A stretch of 10,308 bases of DNA from Bacillota bacterium (GTDB lineage Bacteria > Bacillota > Clostridia > Acetivibrionales > DTU013). The notes under the pieces were generated by a model that did not search any database, was not told where the DNA came from, and worked only from the letters and a program-made list of their open reading frames with translations. The stretch covers positions 1 to 10,308 of the forward strand of contig JAEZMC010000211.1 in NCBI GenBank assembly GCA_023435805.1. The letters run 5' to 3'. Of the stretch, positions 1 to 5,853 are shown one piece after another. The position numbers and the translations under genes were made by a program. Positions within the stretch are counted from its first letter, which is position 1. Each line of letters begins with the position of its first letter.

Positions 1-2
1 AC

Positions 3-710
3 GTGATCCATGTGGACGGTTTGAAGAAGATAACTGCCAAAGATACGTCATGTACCTGTAAGGGACTCACACCAGGAAAGACCTACCGGTTTACAGTTAA
101 AGCCTATGATGCAGCCGGAAATTATTCTGCCGGTACTGAAACAACCGGCGGCACTGTAGCAGATACCACCCCTCCATCAGCACCATATGGTTTGAAGTCG
201 GAGCATGTCAGCGAAACAGAGGTGACGATTGTCTGGGTATCCTCCGCTGATAATGTCAAGGTTAAAAAATATGAGATTTACAGCGGCGGTACGAAAGTAG
301 GCTCCTCGAGTAAAACATCCTGGACAGCCAGAAAGCTGCAGCCAGGCAAAAGCATTACATACTCGGTCAGAGCGGTAGATTCTTCCGGTCTGCAATCTCC
401 CGAAAGCCTCCCGCTGACCGTAACGACAAGAAAAGACCTTCAAAATCCAACTGTACCGGGAAATCTGAAAATCAACTCATTAAAGGGCTCCTCGCTTTCG
501 CTTTCCTGGGATGCTTCAACCGATAATACAAAGCTGGAGAATTATCAAGTGTACTGCAATGGTTCAATGATTGCCACCACTACCAGAACCACCCGGTCTG
601 TCAAAATACCGTCCGGCATTCATATCGGTATTTATTGGGTAAGGGCCTGTGACATATCCGGAAACCTATCACCGAAAAGCAATACAGTTACTGCCGTTAC
701 TGCAAAATAA
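3..710 (+). CDS. Fibronectin type III repeat protein, C-terminal part (5' end outside window)
   Basis: The frame is open from the first bases of the window, so the first in-frame GTG is probably internal and the real start lies upstream. The 235 visible residues hold the end of one fibronectin type III module (to about residue 47) and two complete ones (about 57-142 and 149-233). The modules show the family pattern: a Pro-rich entry (DTTPPSAP at 55-61, NPTVPGNL at 148-155), a core Trp (W78, W169), a D-N-x-x-x-x-x-Y motif (DNVKVKKYEIY, DNTKLENYQVY) and a late Y-x-V-R-A-x-D-x-S-G strand (120-129, 211-220). Such tandem modules are usual spacers or carbohydrate-binding add-ons in secreted clostridial hydrolases and surface proteins. 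The protein ends right after the last module, with no anchor motif or dockerin. The catalytic or main domain, if any, is outside the window. No clear terminator follows the stop codon. Confidence 0.88.
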   Translation: MIHVDGLKKITAKDTSCTCKGLTPGKTYRFTVKAYDAAGNYSAGTETTGGTVADTTPPSAPYGLKSEHVSETEVTIVWVSSADNVKVKKYEIYSGGTKVGSSSKTSWTARKLQPGKSITYSVRAVDSSGLQSPESLPLTVTTRKDLQNPTVPGNLKINSLKGSSLSLSWDASTDNTKLENYQVYCNGSMIATTTRTTRSVKIPSGIHIGIYWVRACDISGNLSPKSNTVTAVTAK

Positions 711-771
711 TGCGGAATGCAAAAGGACACAGGATTTTATATCATGGCTTCAAAAGATGCTCCGGTAATGT

Positions 772-799
772 ATTGAAAGGTATTATCTTCTGCTATAAA
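772..799 (+). promoter_or_regulatory. Candidate sigma-A promoter for the SDR gene
   Basis: TTGAAA (772-777) and TATAAA (794-799) are separated by 16 bases, close to the vegetative consensus. Transcription would start near 806 and give a leader of about 60 bases before the ATG at 868. The region 711-867 shows nothing else that I can recognise. Assigned by consensus only. Confidence 0.5.
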
Positions 800-867
800 A
801 TGAACCTGGGTAAGGAAGTAATATACCACTTCTGTAGAACGAACAAAATGACTGACAAGGAGGTACC

Positions 868-1575
868 ATGCAGAAAAACATATTGATTACAGGTGCTTCA
901 AGAGGCCTTGGTCTCGGATTGGTTACAGCATATTTGGAAAAAGGCGCCCGTGTATTTGCCTGTGCAAGAAAACAAAACAGCAGTTATTATGCTGAATTGA
1001 AGACACGCTTCGGAGACAATCTGCAGCTCGTCGAGATGGATGTTTCCTGTTCGGCTTCAGTGAACCAGGCTGCAGCTTCCATCAGGGAAATGACCGGCAG
1101 CCTGGATATCCTGATCAACAACGCCGGCATTCATGCGGAGGATTCCTTCCTTCCCATTGAAGAAGTGAATGTTGATAACTGTATCGAGGTATACAATGTT
1201 AATACACTGGGGCCTCTTAGAGTGACAAAGGAGCTGTTGCCTCTTCTGGAAAAGGGGAATATAAAAGTCCTGGCCAATATCTCTTCTGAGGCAGGCAGTA
1301 TCACGAACTGCCGCAGGGAAAAGGAATTTGACTACTGTATGTCGAAAGCTGCGCTAAACATGCAAAGCGTTATATTTCAGAATTATCTGAAAGCAAAAGG
1401 GATTAAGGTACTTTCCATACATCCCGGATGGTTCCGAAGTGATATGGGCGGTCCCAATGCGCATCTGGCCGTATCGGAAGCAGCCGAGGGTGTGATGAAT
1501 GCCATTGCAAACTTCGGAGGCAGTCTGGATAATTCGGTCTATTTGGATACTACCGGAAAAATAATTGCATATTGA
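868..1575 (+). CDS. Short-chain dehydrogenase/reductase (SDR), C-factor-like
   Basis: A 235-residue classical-size SDR, expected to be a cytoplasmic NAD(P)(H)-dependent oxidoreductase with a Rossmann fold. The nucleotide-binding glycine motif TGASRGLG is at residues 8-15, an acidic residue after strand 3 is D58 (MDVS), the NNAG motif is at 84-87, the structural Asn is N112, the likely catalytic Ser is in ISS at 138-140, and the Y-x-x-x-K pair is Y156/K160 (YCMSKAALN). The Ser-Tyr spacing is 16 rather than 13 because of a short charged insertion (CRREKEFD), as in the C-factor/sniffer-like subgroup. HPGW at 185-188 is the usual strand-6 motif. The start is fixed by AAGGAGG at 857-863, four bases before the ATG. 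It appears to be transcribed alone. The substrate cannot be inferred from sequence, and C-factor similarity is my reading of motifs, not a search result. Confidence 0.92.
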   Translation: MQKNILITGASRGLGLGLVTAYLEKGARVFACARKQNSSYYAELKTRFGDNLQLVEMDVSCSASVNQAAASIREMTGSLDILINNAGIHAEDSFLPIEEVNVDNCIEVYNVNTLGPLRVTKELLPLLEKGNIKVLANISSEAGSITNCRREKEFDYCMSKAALNMQSVIFQNYLKAKGIKVLSIHPGWFRSDMGGPNAHLAVSEAAEGVMNAIANFGGSLDNSVYLDTTGKIIAY

Positions 1576-1591
1576 TTGTTAAAAAATAATA

Positions 1592-1618
1592 CGGCTGACG
1601 TTTGTATTGCGTCAGCCG
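1592..1618. terminator. Probably bidirectional Rho-independent terminator
   Basis: A perfect 9-bp stem, CGGCTGACG (1592-1600) with CGTCAGCCG (1610-1618), encloses a 9-base loop. Read on the - strand it is followed by TATTATTTTTT, a good U tract, so it would end the CAP-protein transcript coming from the right. Read on the + strand it follows the SDR stop codon by 16 bases and is followed only by a broken T-rich stretch (CATTAAGCTTGTTTT). It therefore suits both convergent genes and looks stronger for the - strand. Confidence 0.75.
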
Positions 1619-1639
1619 CATTAAGCTTGTTTTAAAAAG

Positions 1640-1799
1640 CAATGTTGTGTGCCGTTTGGAGCCTGCACATGATTCCCGGCAGCTTGCTCCTCCGTTTCTG
1701 GCGGAAAGCAAACCGTCAGCATCACAGGCAGGCGTTCATGCCATTACCTTCCGGCACAAATGCAGCCGAGATTCCCGTTTTGCATCTCCGGCAGGCGCT
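1640..1799. repeat. GC-rich intergenic patch with imperfect repeats; no gene recognised
   Basis: This stretch between the terminator and the CAP-gene stop codon is more GC-rich than its neighbours. It contains an imperfect direct repeat, GCATCACAGGCAGGCG (1719-1734) and GCATCTCCGGCAGGCG (1782-1797), 14 of 16 bases identical and 63 bases apart, with a weaker related piece near 1669-1684 (GATTCCCGGCAGCTTG). It can form hairpins: GCCGAGAT pairs with ATCTCCGGC around 1764-1792 with one bulged base, and TTGCT (1684-1688) pairs with AGCAA (1707-1711) around an inner CCG/CGG pair. On the - strand it would be the 3' untranslated region of the CAP mRNA. Open frames cross it on the + strand but have no ribosome binding site or recognisable protein. 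It may be a copy of a dispersed intergenic repeat or a structured RNA. Confidence 0.4.
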
Positions 1800-2648
1800 T
1801 TATCGTCCTATGAACTGCTGTACTAAAATCTTGCCGTAGGTCGTGCTTTCCACTACTCCAATACCGGTGACTTTAAAACCTGAATTCAAAATGTTCTTTT
1901 TATGGCTGTCTGACGCCATCCAGGCTTTAAACGCACCTTCCACCGTCTTGTTTCCTGCTATGTTTTCACCTGCGGATTTAAATGTGTTGTTGAACTGCCT
2001 CATCATATCAAACGGTGAACCGTAGGTAGGAGACTGATGCGAGAAATAATTGTTATCGATCATGTCCTTTGCTTTGGTCCTTGCCACTTTCATCAGGCTG
2101 TCATCCACAGCAAGCTGCTCGAGTCCTGCATCCGTACGTGCCTTATTGACCAGTTCAAGCAGTTTCTGTTCATCCTGGGTGAGGCCCGAACTGATTGCTG
2201 ACGGTGTGGAGCTCTTACCCGGTGCTGTTTTTTCCTTTGTCTTGCCTTTTGACTTATCATTGGACTTGACGTCTGTTTTGTCCTTGCTTACCGTCACAGC
2301 CGTTTCATCCGTTTTGGAGGCTACTGTTTCCGGCACGTCACCAAGTTTGATATATCTGCCGTCTACCGCCCCCACCATTCCGGTGTCGGGATTGTAAATT
2401 GCGTACCATTCCCCCAGTTTTCCCAGAACAGTCACAGCCTGCCCCTTCTGGAGCTTGCAGATGGACGAGAAACTTGTTGACGGACCTTCCCTGACGTTCA
2501 GCTGTCCGACTGTTACCGTCGCAGCCGTAAGGTTCACCCTTTCCAATGCCAGCTGTTCGCTGGCGCTGCTGCCGGTGGAAGCGGCGTAACCTGCGGATGA
2601 TGTAAGTAAAACAGCCAGTGCTACCAAAATGACAATCTTTCTTTTCAT
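1800..2648 (-). CDS. Secreted SH3b-CAP (SCP/PR1-like, YkwD-type) protein
   Basis: A 282-residue exported protein. I place the start at MKRK because GGAGG lies seven bases upstream of that ATG (2656-2660); an in-frame ATG ten codons earlier would put the binding site inside the gene. Residues 1-22 form a signal peptide with a K/R start, a hydrophobic core and an S-A-G-Y-A-A cleavage region. A bacterial SH3 (SH3b) domain covers about 43-102 (LNVREGPSTSFSS, GEWYAI, Y-I-K-L), a module that usually binds cell wall. A linker rich in K, S, T and D spans about 105-155. The CAP domain covers 156-282, with the conserved residues in YFSH (H204), GENI (E228) and SHKKNIL (H249). Family members are widespread in spore-forming Firmicutes, but their biochemical role is mostly unknown. 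It stands alone between a promoter region with inverted repeats and a terminator at 1592-1618. Confidence 0.92.
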   Translation of the reverse strand: MKRKIVILVALAVLLTSSAGYAASTGSSASEQLALERVNLTAATVTVGQLNVREGPSTSFSSICKLQKGQAVTVLGKLGEWYAIYNPDTGMVGAVDGRYIKLGDVPETVASKTDETAVTVSKDKTDVKSNDKSKGKTKEKTAPGKSSTPSAISSGLTQDEQKLLELVNKARTDAGLEQLAVDDSLMKVARTKAKDMIDNNYFSHQSPTYGSPFDMMRQFNNTFKSAGENIAGNKTVEGAFKAWMASDSHKKNILNSGFKVTGIGVVESTTYGKILVQQFIGR

Positions 2649-2669
2649 ACTATTACCTCCAAATGTCTC

Positions 2670-2737
2670 TTCATGCAAATTAATTTGATTTATACTGATA
2701 ATAGTATTAACAAAAAATTTTGAATTATTTGCATGAA
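2670..2737 (-). promoter_or_regulatory. AT-rich promoter region of the CAP gene flanked by an 11-bp inverted repeat
   Basis: TTCATGCAAAT (2670-2680) and its exact reverse complement ATTTGCATGAA (2727-2737) flank a 46-base, very AT-rich spacer. On the - strand the spacer contains several -10-like hexamers (TACTAT, TATTAT, TATAAA), but no -35 box at good spacing stands out, so I do not assign one promoter. The repeat sits just upstream of the ribosome binding site of the CAP gene and could be a pair of operator sites. Confidence 0.4.
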
Positions 2738-2760
2738 TATGACATATGGGTAATAAAATT

Positions 2761-3018
2761 TCAGTTATTTATCCGCCTGTTTCTGTAATAAAGCGCGATA
2801 TCGGCGGAAACCATCAACAGATTCAGTATGTACAGAAACACAACACCGTCGGGATTATATAGCAATTTGTGCAGAATGCCTGCAATATAGCCCGCCACAA
2901 TTATAAACAGGAACAGGACGCTTTTTCCTTTTGTCTCCCTTGATGTATAGGACTTGTAGATGGAAAATGGCCAGGCCATACCAAAACAAATCAGCATGAT
3001 AATCTCAAAAATACTCAT
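2761..3018 (-). CDS. Small three-helix membrane protein with PQ-loop/SemiSWEET-like features
   Basis: An 85-residue protein with three predicted membrane segments at about 3-21, 33-52 and 58-78, ending in a positively charged tail (YYRNRRINN). Segment 1 ends in a WPF-x-x-Y-K-S-Y-T-S sequence followed by K-G-K-S (residues 16-33), which resembles the PQ-loop pattern (P-Q...T/S...K-S). Three helices with one PQ-loop is the half-transporter layout of SemiSWEET proteins, which work as dimers. The canonical Gln after Pro is Phe here, so the assignment is by analogy and transport is not shown. The ribosome binding site is AAGGGGA with about ten bases to the ATG, slightly long. It follows the proS terminator by about 60 bases on the same strand, so it may be made from read-through or from an unassigned promoter. 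A conserved clostridial hypothetical protein is the safe label. Confidence 0.75.
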   Translation of the reverse strand: MSIFEIIMLICFGMAWPFSIYKSYTSRETKGKSVLFLFIIVAGYIAGILHKLLYNPDGVVFLYILNLLMVSADIALYYRNRRINN

Positions 3019-3081
3019 TTGAATAAAATCCCCTTCTTTCTACAGCAGGTTTCATATTTTACAAAAAATGCACTCCCTTTT

Positions 3082-3108
3082 AAAAAAGGGGTGTGTCAGA
3101 CACCCCTT
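3082..3108 (-). terminator. Rho-independent terminator of proS, overlapping its stop codon
   Basis: On the - strand AAGGGGTGT pairs with ACACCCCTT (positions 3086-3108) around a 5-base loop and is followed by six U residues (3082-3087, partly within the stem end). The stem begins inside the proS stop codon at 3107-3109. The downstream sequence AAAAGGG can also pair with the CCCUUUU part of the terminator, giving a competing hairpin. Confidence 0.82.
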
Positions 3109-4543
3109 AATACGCCTTCCCCCAGTAAACAAGCGTATTCGCTTCCTTGCCGCAGCAGATGCAGCGGTCTGAAACAGGCTGCACATCGAAGGGGATGCAG
3201 CGGGAGGTAGCGCCTGTTTTTTCCTTGATAGCATCCTCGCAGGCTCTGTCGCCACACCACATAGCCTTGATAAAGCCGGGTGTCTGACTGATCAGTTTTT
3301 CAAATTCCTCCATTTCGACCGCAGTATAAGTCTTTTCATCACGTAAAGCCGAAGCTTTTGCAAAAAGGTCGTTCTGTATGGAATCGAGCAGTCCGGTCAC
3401 TATTTCTTCAAGCTGGTCAATGGGTACAAAGGTCTTTTCCCTGGTATCCCTTCTGACAAGGACTACTTGACCTTTTTCAATATCCTTCGGACCGATTTCG
3501 AGACGTACCGGTACACCCTTCATTTCATATTCGCTGAATTTCCAGCCCGGGGACTTGTCACTGTCATCCATTTTCGCCCTCACGATTTTGGACAGCCTGG
3601 ACGTCAACTCGGCCGCTTTTTCCAGAACACCTTCCTTATGCTGTGACACAGGTATCACCACTACCTGCAGCGGAGCGACCCTGGGCGGCAACACAAGCCC
3701 GCTGTCGTCTCCATGCACCATGATGATGGCGCCGATCAGTCTCGTGGTCATGCCCCACGACGTCTGATGCACATACTGGAGCTGGTTGGAGCTGTCCGTA
3801 TACTGGATATCAAATGCTTTTGCAAAACCGTCACCGAAATTGTGGGTCGTGCCTGACTGCAATGCAATGCCGTTGTGCATAAGGCTTTCGATCGTATAGG
3901 TGGCTTTCGCGCCTGCGAATTTTTCCTTTTCAGTCTTCTGGCCTTTTACAACCGGTATGGCGAGAATATTCTCACAGAACTCGGCATAGACGTTCAGCAT
4001 CCGAATCGTCTCCTCCTGTGCTTCTTCAGCCGTGGCATGCGCGGTATGGCCCTCCTGCCAGAGGAATTCAAGCGTTCTCAGGAAGGGGCGTGTGGTCTTT
4101 TCCCATCGAACTACCGAACACCACTGATTGTAGAGCTTCGGCAGATCCCTGTATGAATGGATGATATTGGCATAATGGTCACAAAACAGCGTTTCGGACG
4201 TGGGTCTGACGCAGAGCTTTTCAGATAGCTGCTCGCTGCCGCCATGGGTGACCCATGCCACCTCGGGAGCAAAGCCTTCCACATGGTCCTTTTCCTTCTG
4301 CAGCAGGCTTTCCGGGATGAACATGGGCATATATACGTTTTCATGACCTGTCTGTTTAAAACGGATATCCAGTTCCTTCTGGATGTTTTCCCAGATTGCA
4401 TAACCGTACGGACGGATGATCATACAGCCCCTGACGCTGGCATAGTCAACCAGATCCGCCTTTTTGATCACATCGGTATACCATTGTGTAAAATCCTGGT
4501 TCATCGGCGTGATTTCTTCAACAAATTTTTTATCCTGTGCCAT
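3107..4543 (-). CDS. proS: Prolyl-tRNA synthetase (archaeal/eukaryotic-type, ProS type 3)
   Basis: A 478-residue class II synthetase that charges tRNA-Pro with proline in the cytoplasm. Motif 1 lies around RGCMIIRPYGYAIWE (38-52), the RPTSE segment is at 113-117, motif 2 is RTLEFLWQEGHTAHA (156-170), the proline-pocket region includes HNFGDGFAKAF (234-244), and motif 3 is GMTTRLIGAIIMVHGDDSG (264-282). An anticodon-binding domain follows from about 290. The C-terminal domain has clustered cysteines (C430, C435, C461, C463, C464) and ends in Tyr, as in the archaeal/eukaryotic-type enzyme. The editing insertion of the long bacterial ProRS is absent. I choose the ATG at 4543: GGAG at 4554-4557 lies ten bases upstream, whereas the in-frame GTG at 4552 is one base from that site and unlikely. 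The gene is preceded by a T-box leader, so it should be induced when tRNA-Pro is uncharged. Confidence 0.97.
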   Translation of the reverse strand: MAQDKKFVEEITPMNQDFTQWYTDVIKKADLVDYASVRGCMIIRPYGYAIWENIQKELDIRFKQTGHENVYMPMFIPESLLQKEKDHVEGFAPEVAWVTHGGSEQLSEKLCVRPTSETLFCDHYANIIHSYRDLPKLYNQWCSVVRWEKTTRPFLRTLEFLWQEGHTAHATAEEAQEETIRMLNVYAEFCENILAIPVVKGQKTEKEKFAGAKATYTIESLMHNGIALQSGTTHNFGDGFAKAFDIQYTDSSNQLQYVHQTSWGMTTRLIGAIIMVHGDDSGLVLPPRVAPLQVVVIPVSQHKEGVLEKAAELTSRLSKIVRAKMDDSDKSPGWKFSEYEMKGVPVRLEIGPKDIEKGQVVLVRRDTREKTFVPIDQLEEIVTGLLDSIQNDLFAKASALRDEKTYTAVEMEEFEKLISQTPGFIKAMWCGDRACEDAIKEKTGATSRCIPFDVQPVSDRCICCGKEANTLVYWGKAY

Positions 4544-4552
4544 AAATAACAC

Positions 4553-4705
4553 TCTCCTTTTTTTATTATTAGCTGTTCCGTATGCTAATACCGCAAGAAG
4601 GGGATCTTCAGGTACCGCCGGCGCAAAATTCAGCCCGTTTTAAATGCAGTCCAGTGAACACCCGGCGCCTTTAACCACCGCCTGCAGCCCACCGGTGCCG
4701 CAAAT
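4553..4705 (-). other. Long proS leader segment between T-box terminator and ribosome binding site
   Basis: About 150 bases separate the T-box terminator from the proS ribosome binding site (GGAG at 4554-4557). The part nearest the gene forms a 7-bp hairpin, TATTAGC with GCTAATA (4567-4590, 10-base loop), just upstream of an A-rich stretch and the binding site, which it leaves free. The segment at about 4600-4700 is GC-rich and has self-complementary pieces (GGCGC with GCGCC about 40 bases apart). I see no coding region in it. Confidence 0.4.
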
Positions 4706-4737
4706 AAAAAACGTCCCTACATAACAATATAGGGACG
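4706..4737 (-). terminator. T-box-controlled Rho-independent terminator
   Basis: On the - strand CGTCCCTA pairs with TAGGGACG (4712-4737) and can extend by U-G, A-U and U-A pairs to a 4-base loop. Six U residues follow (4706-4711). The T-box core ends nine bases upstream, so binding of uncharged tRNA should favour the antiterminator and let transcription reach proS. Confidence 0.9.
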
Positions 4738-4885
4738 GATCATATCCGCGGTACCACCCAGTTTGGATACCCCAACTCAAAAGCCTTTATCGCTGCTTAT
4801 ACGGCTGCCTCATCGGCAGCATCTCGGGGGTGGGAAGAAAGGCTGCTGCACCTTTCGCATTCCCGTCATCAATTGTATTCATATT
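4706..4885 (-). promoter_or_regulatory. T-box leader (tRNA-Pro-responsive riboswitch) of proS
   Basis: The - strand contains AACTGGGTGGTACCGCG (4747-4763), the T-box core that binds the tRNA acceptor end, followed by a hairpin with a U tract (4706-4737). UGGU in the core is complementary to an ACCA 3' end, fitting a tRNA with discriminator A. The promoter upstream puts the transcript start near 4885. The 5' domain, from GACGG (about 4867) to CCGU (4801-4804), is only about 65 bases. Inside it I see one 11-bp hairpin with a 3-base bulge (4832-4864) and a second hairpin GCTGCC/GGCAGC (4804-4820). A C-rich single strand between them contains CCC triplets that could be the proline specifier, but I cannot assign it. 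The canonical apical AGAGAG and GGUGG elements of stem I are not visible. The tRNA specificity is inferred from the downstream gene. Confidence 0.9.
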
Positions 4886-4892
4886 AAAAAGT

Positions 4893-4921
4893 AGTATATT
4901 ACAACACCGAAATACTGTCAA
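4893..4921 (-). promoter_or_regulatory. Sigma-A promoter of the proS T-box transcript
   Basis: On the - strand TTGACA (4916-4921), a perfect -35 box, and TATACT (4893-4898) are separated by 17 bases. This is the best promoter in the window. The predicted start, near 4885, falls just before the T-box 5' domain. It lies in the 86-base gap after the upstream permease gene, where I see no convincing terminator, so some read-through from the transporter operon into the leader is possible. Confidence 0.85.
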
Positions 4922-5007
4922 GGGGCAGGTTTTGTGTATGAAACCGTGAAAATGCGGGGTCTCATATTCTTTAAATACTATACTTTCCCTTGCGTTTCTA
5001 TTCGTGA

Positions 5008-5835
5008 TCATTTCAAAATCGCACCTGCCGTGAGCGCATTTTCTATCTGCTCATTTCCAATCAAATAGACAAGTATCGTCGGCAGGCTTGTTATGATCAT
5101 TGCGGCTCCAATCTGCCCCCAGTGAGACACTCCGATGCTTACAAAGAAATTCAGCAGTCCCACCGTCAAAGGCCGAATCTTATCATCAGCCGCTAAAATA
5201 AAGGCCAGAAAGAATTCATTGTATGTGTTCATAAATATTAAAACGCACTGCGTGGCAAGTGCAGGTTTTACTATCGGCAATATAATGCGGAAGTACGTTT
5301 GGAAAATATTACAGCCGTCCATGCATGCAGCCTCTTCAAGCTCTTTGGGCAGGCCTCTGAAAAAGGCATAAAGCATCAGGACACAGGAAGAAAGCGCGAA
5401 GGCTGAATAAGGCAGAATCAGACCGAGGTGTGAACCCTTCAATCCAAGATTTCGTGTCATGATCAGGATCGGTATGATGACGACCTGGGCAGGCACAATC
5501 AGTCCCATAGCAATATAGCTGAGTGCAAAGCCCTTCATCTTCCAATTCATTCTGCTTACGCAATAGGCAAACATGCTTCCTAAAAATATAGTGATAAGAA
5601 TTGTGCTTACAGAATAGATCAGGCTGTTGGATAAATATCTCAGGAAATTGAATCTCTCAAGCGCATCGCCGTAATTATTAAAAACCCATTGCTTCGGAAG
5701 CCCGAAAGGGTTGTCATATACTTCGCTTTTTGATTTGAACGATATATTAATCATCCAGTACATGGGGAAAAGAAAGGATACCCCAATTAATATCATCAAT
5801 GCATTGTACAGCGTTTTAAACTTGTCTCTCTTCAT
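5008..5835 (-). CDS. CUT1 sugar ABC transporter permease, MalG/UgpE type
   Basis: A 275-residue integral membrane subunit. After a short cytoplasmic start (MKRDKF) there is a first helix at about 9-30, then an extracellular loop with the family FKSKSEVYDNPFGLP sequence (33-47), and five more hydrophobic segments. The cytoplasmic EAA loop, which docks on the ATPase, is E168-A-A-C-M-D-G-C then I-I-L-P at about 184-187. This is the second permease of a carbohydrate (or oligosaccharide) importer and would pair with the gene just upstream. Its ATG lies 18 bases after that gene's stop codon. The ribosome binding site is weak (AGGA about 12 bases upstream), which suggests translational coupling. No ATPase gene follows: the next gene is proS on its own promoter. 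The transported sugar cannot be read from sequence. Confidence 0.93.
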   Translation of the reverse strand: MKRDKFKTLYNALMILIGVSFLFPMYWMINISFKSKSEVYDNPFGLPKQWVFNNYGDALERFNFLRYLSNSLIYSVSTILITIFLGSMFAYCVSRMNWKMKGFALSYIAMGLIVPAQVVIIPILIMTRNLGLKGSHLGLILPYSAFALSSCVLMLYAFFRGLPKELEEAACMDGCNIFQTYFRIILPIVKPALATQCVLIFMNTYNEFFLAFILAADDKIRPLTVGLLNFFVSIGVSHWGQIGAAMIITSLPTILVYLIGNEQIENALTAGAILK

Positions 5836-5853
5836 GACTGCAACACCGTCCTG

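Noticed and set aside
1602..1839. Two overlapping open frames of 74 and 65 codons on the + strand.
   Set aside because: They start inside or just after the terminator, lack ribosome binding sites, overlap each other and run into the antisense of the CAP gene.
2050..2397. Open frame of 115 codons on the + strand with a Ser/Leu-rich product.
   Set aside because: It is antisense to the CAP gene; the Ser/Leu richness reflects the Lys/Asp/Thr-rich linker on the other strand.
4581..4594. GCTAATACCGCA in the proS leader is identical to a universal 16S rRNA segment.
   Set aside because: Only 12 bases match well. With about 1500 possible 12-mers in a 16S gene and about 20,000 positions on both strands here, one or two such matches are expected by chance.
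4605..4620. GGCGGTACC in the leader after the T-box terminator resembles the core of a second, tandem T-box.
   Set aside because: The rest of the core (GCGG after ACC) is missing and no hairpin with a U tract follows, so it does not qualify as a tandem T-box.
4787..5011. Open frame of 74 codons on the - strand.
   Set aside because: It runs through the proS promoter and T-box leader, has no recognisable protein features and is explained by those RNA elements.
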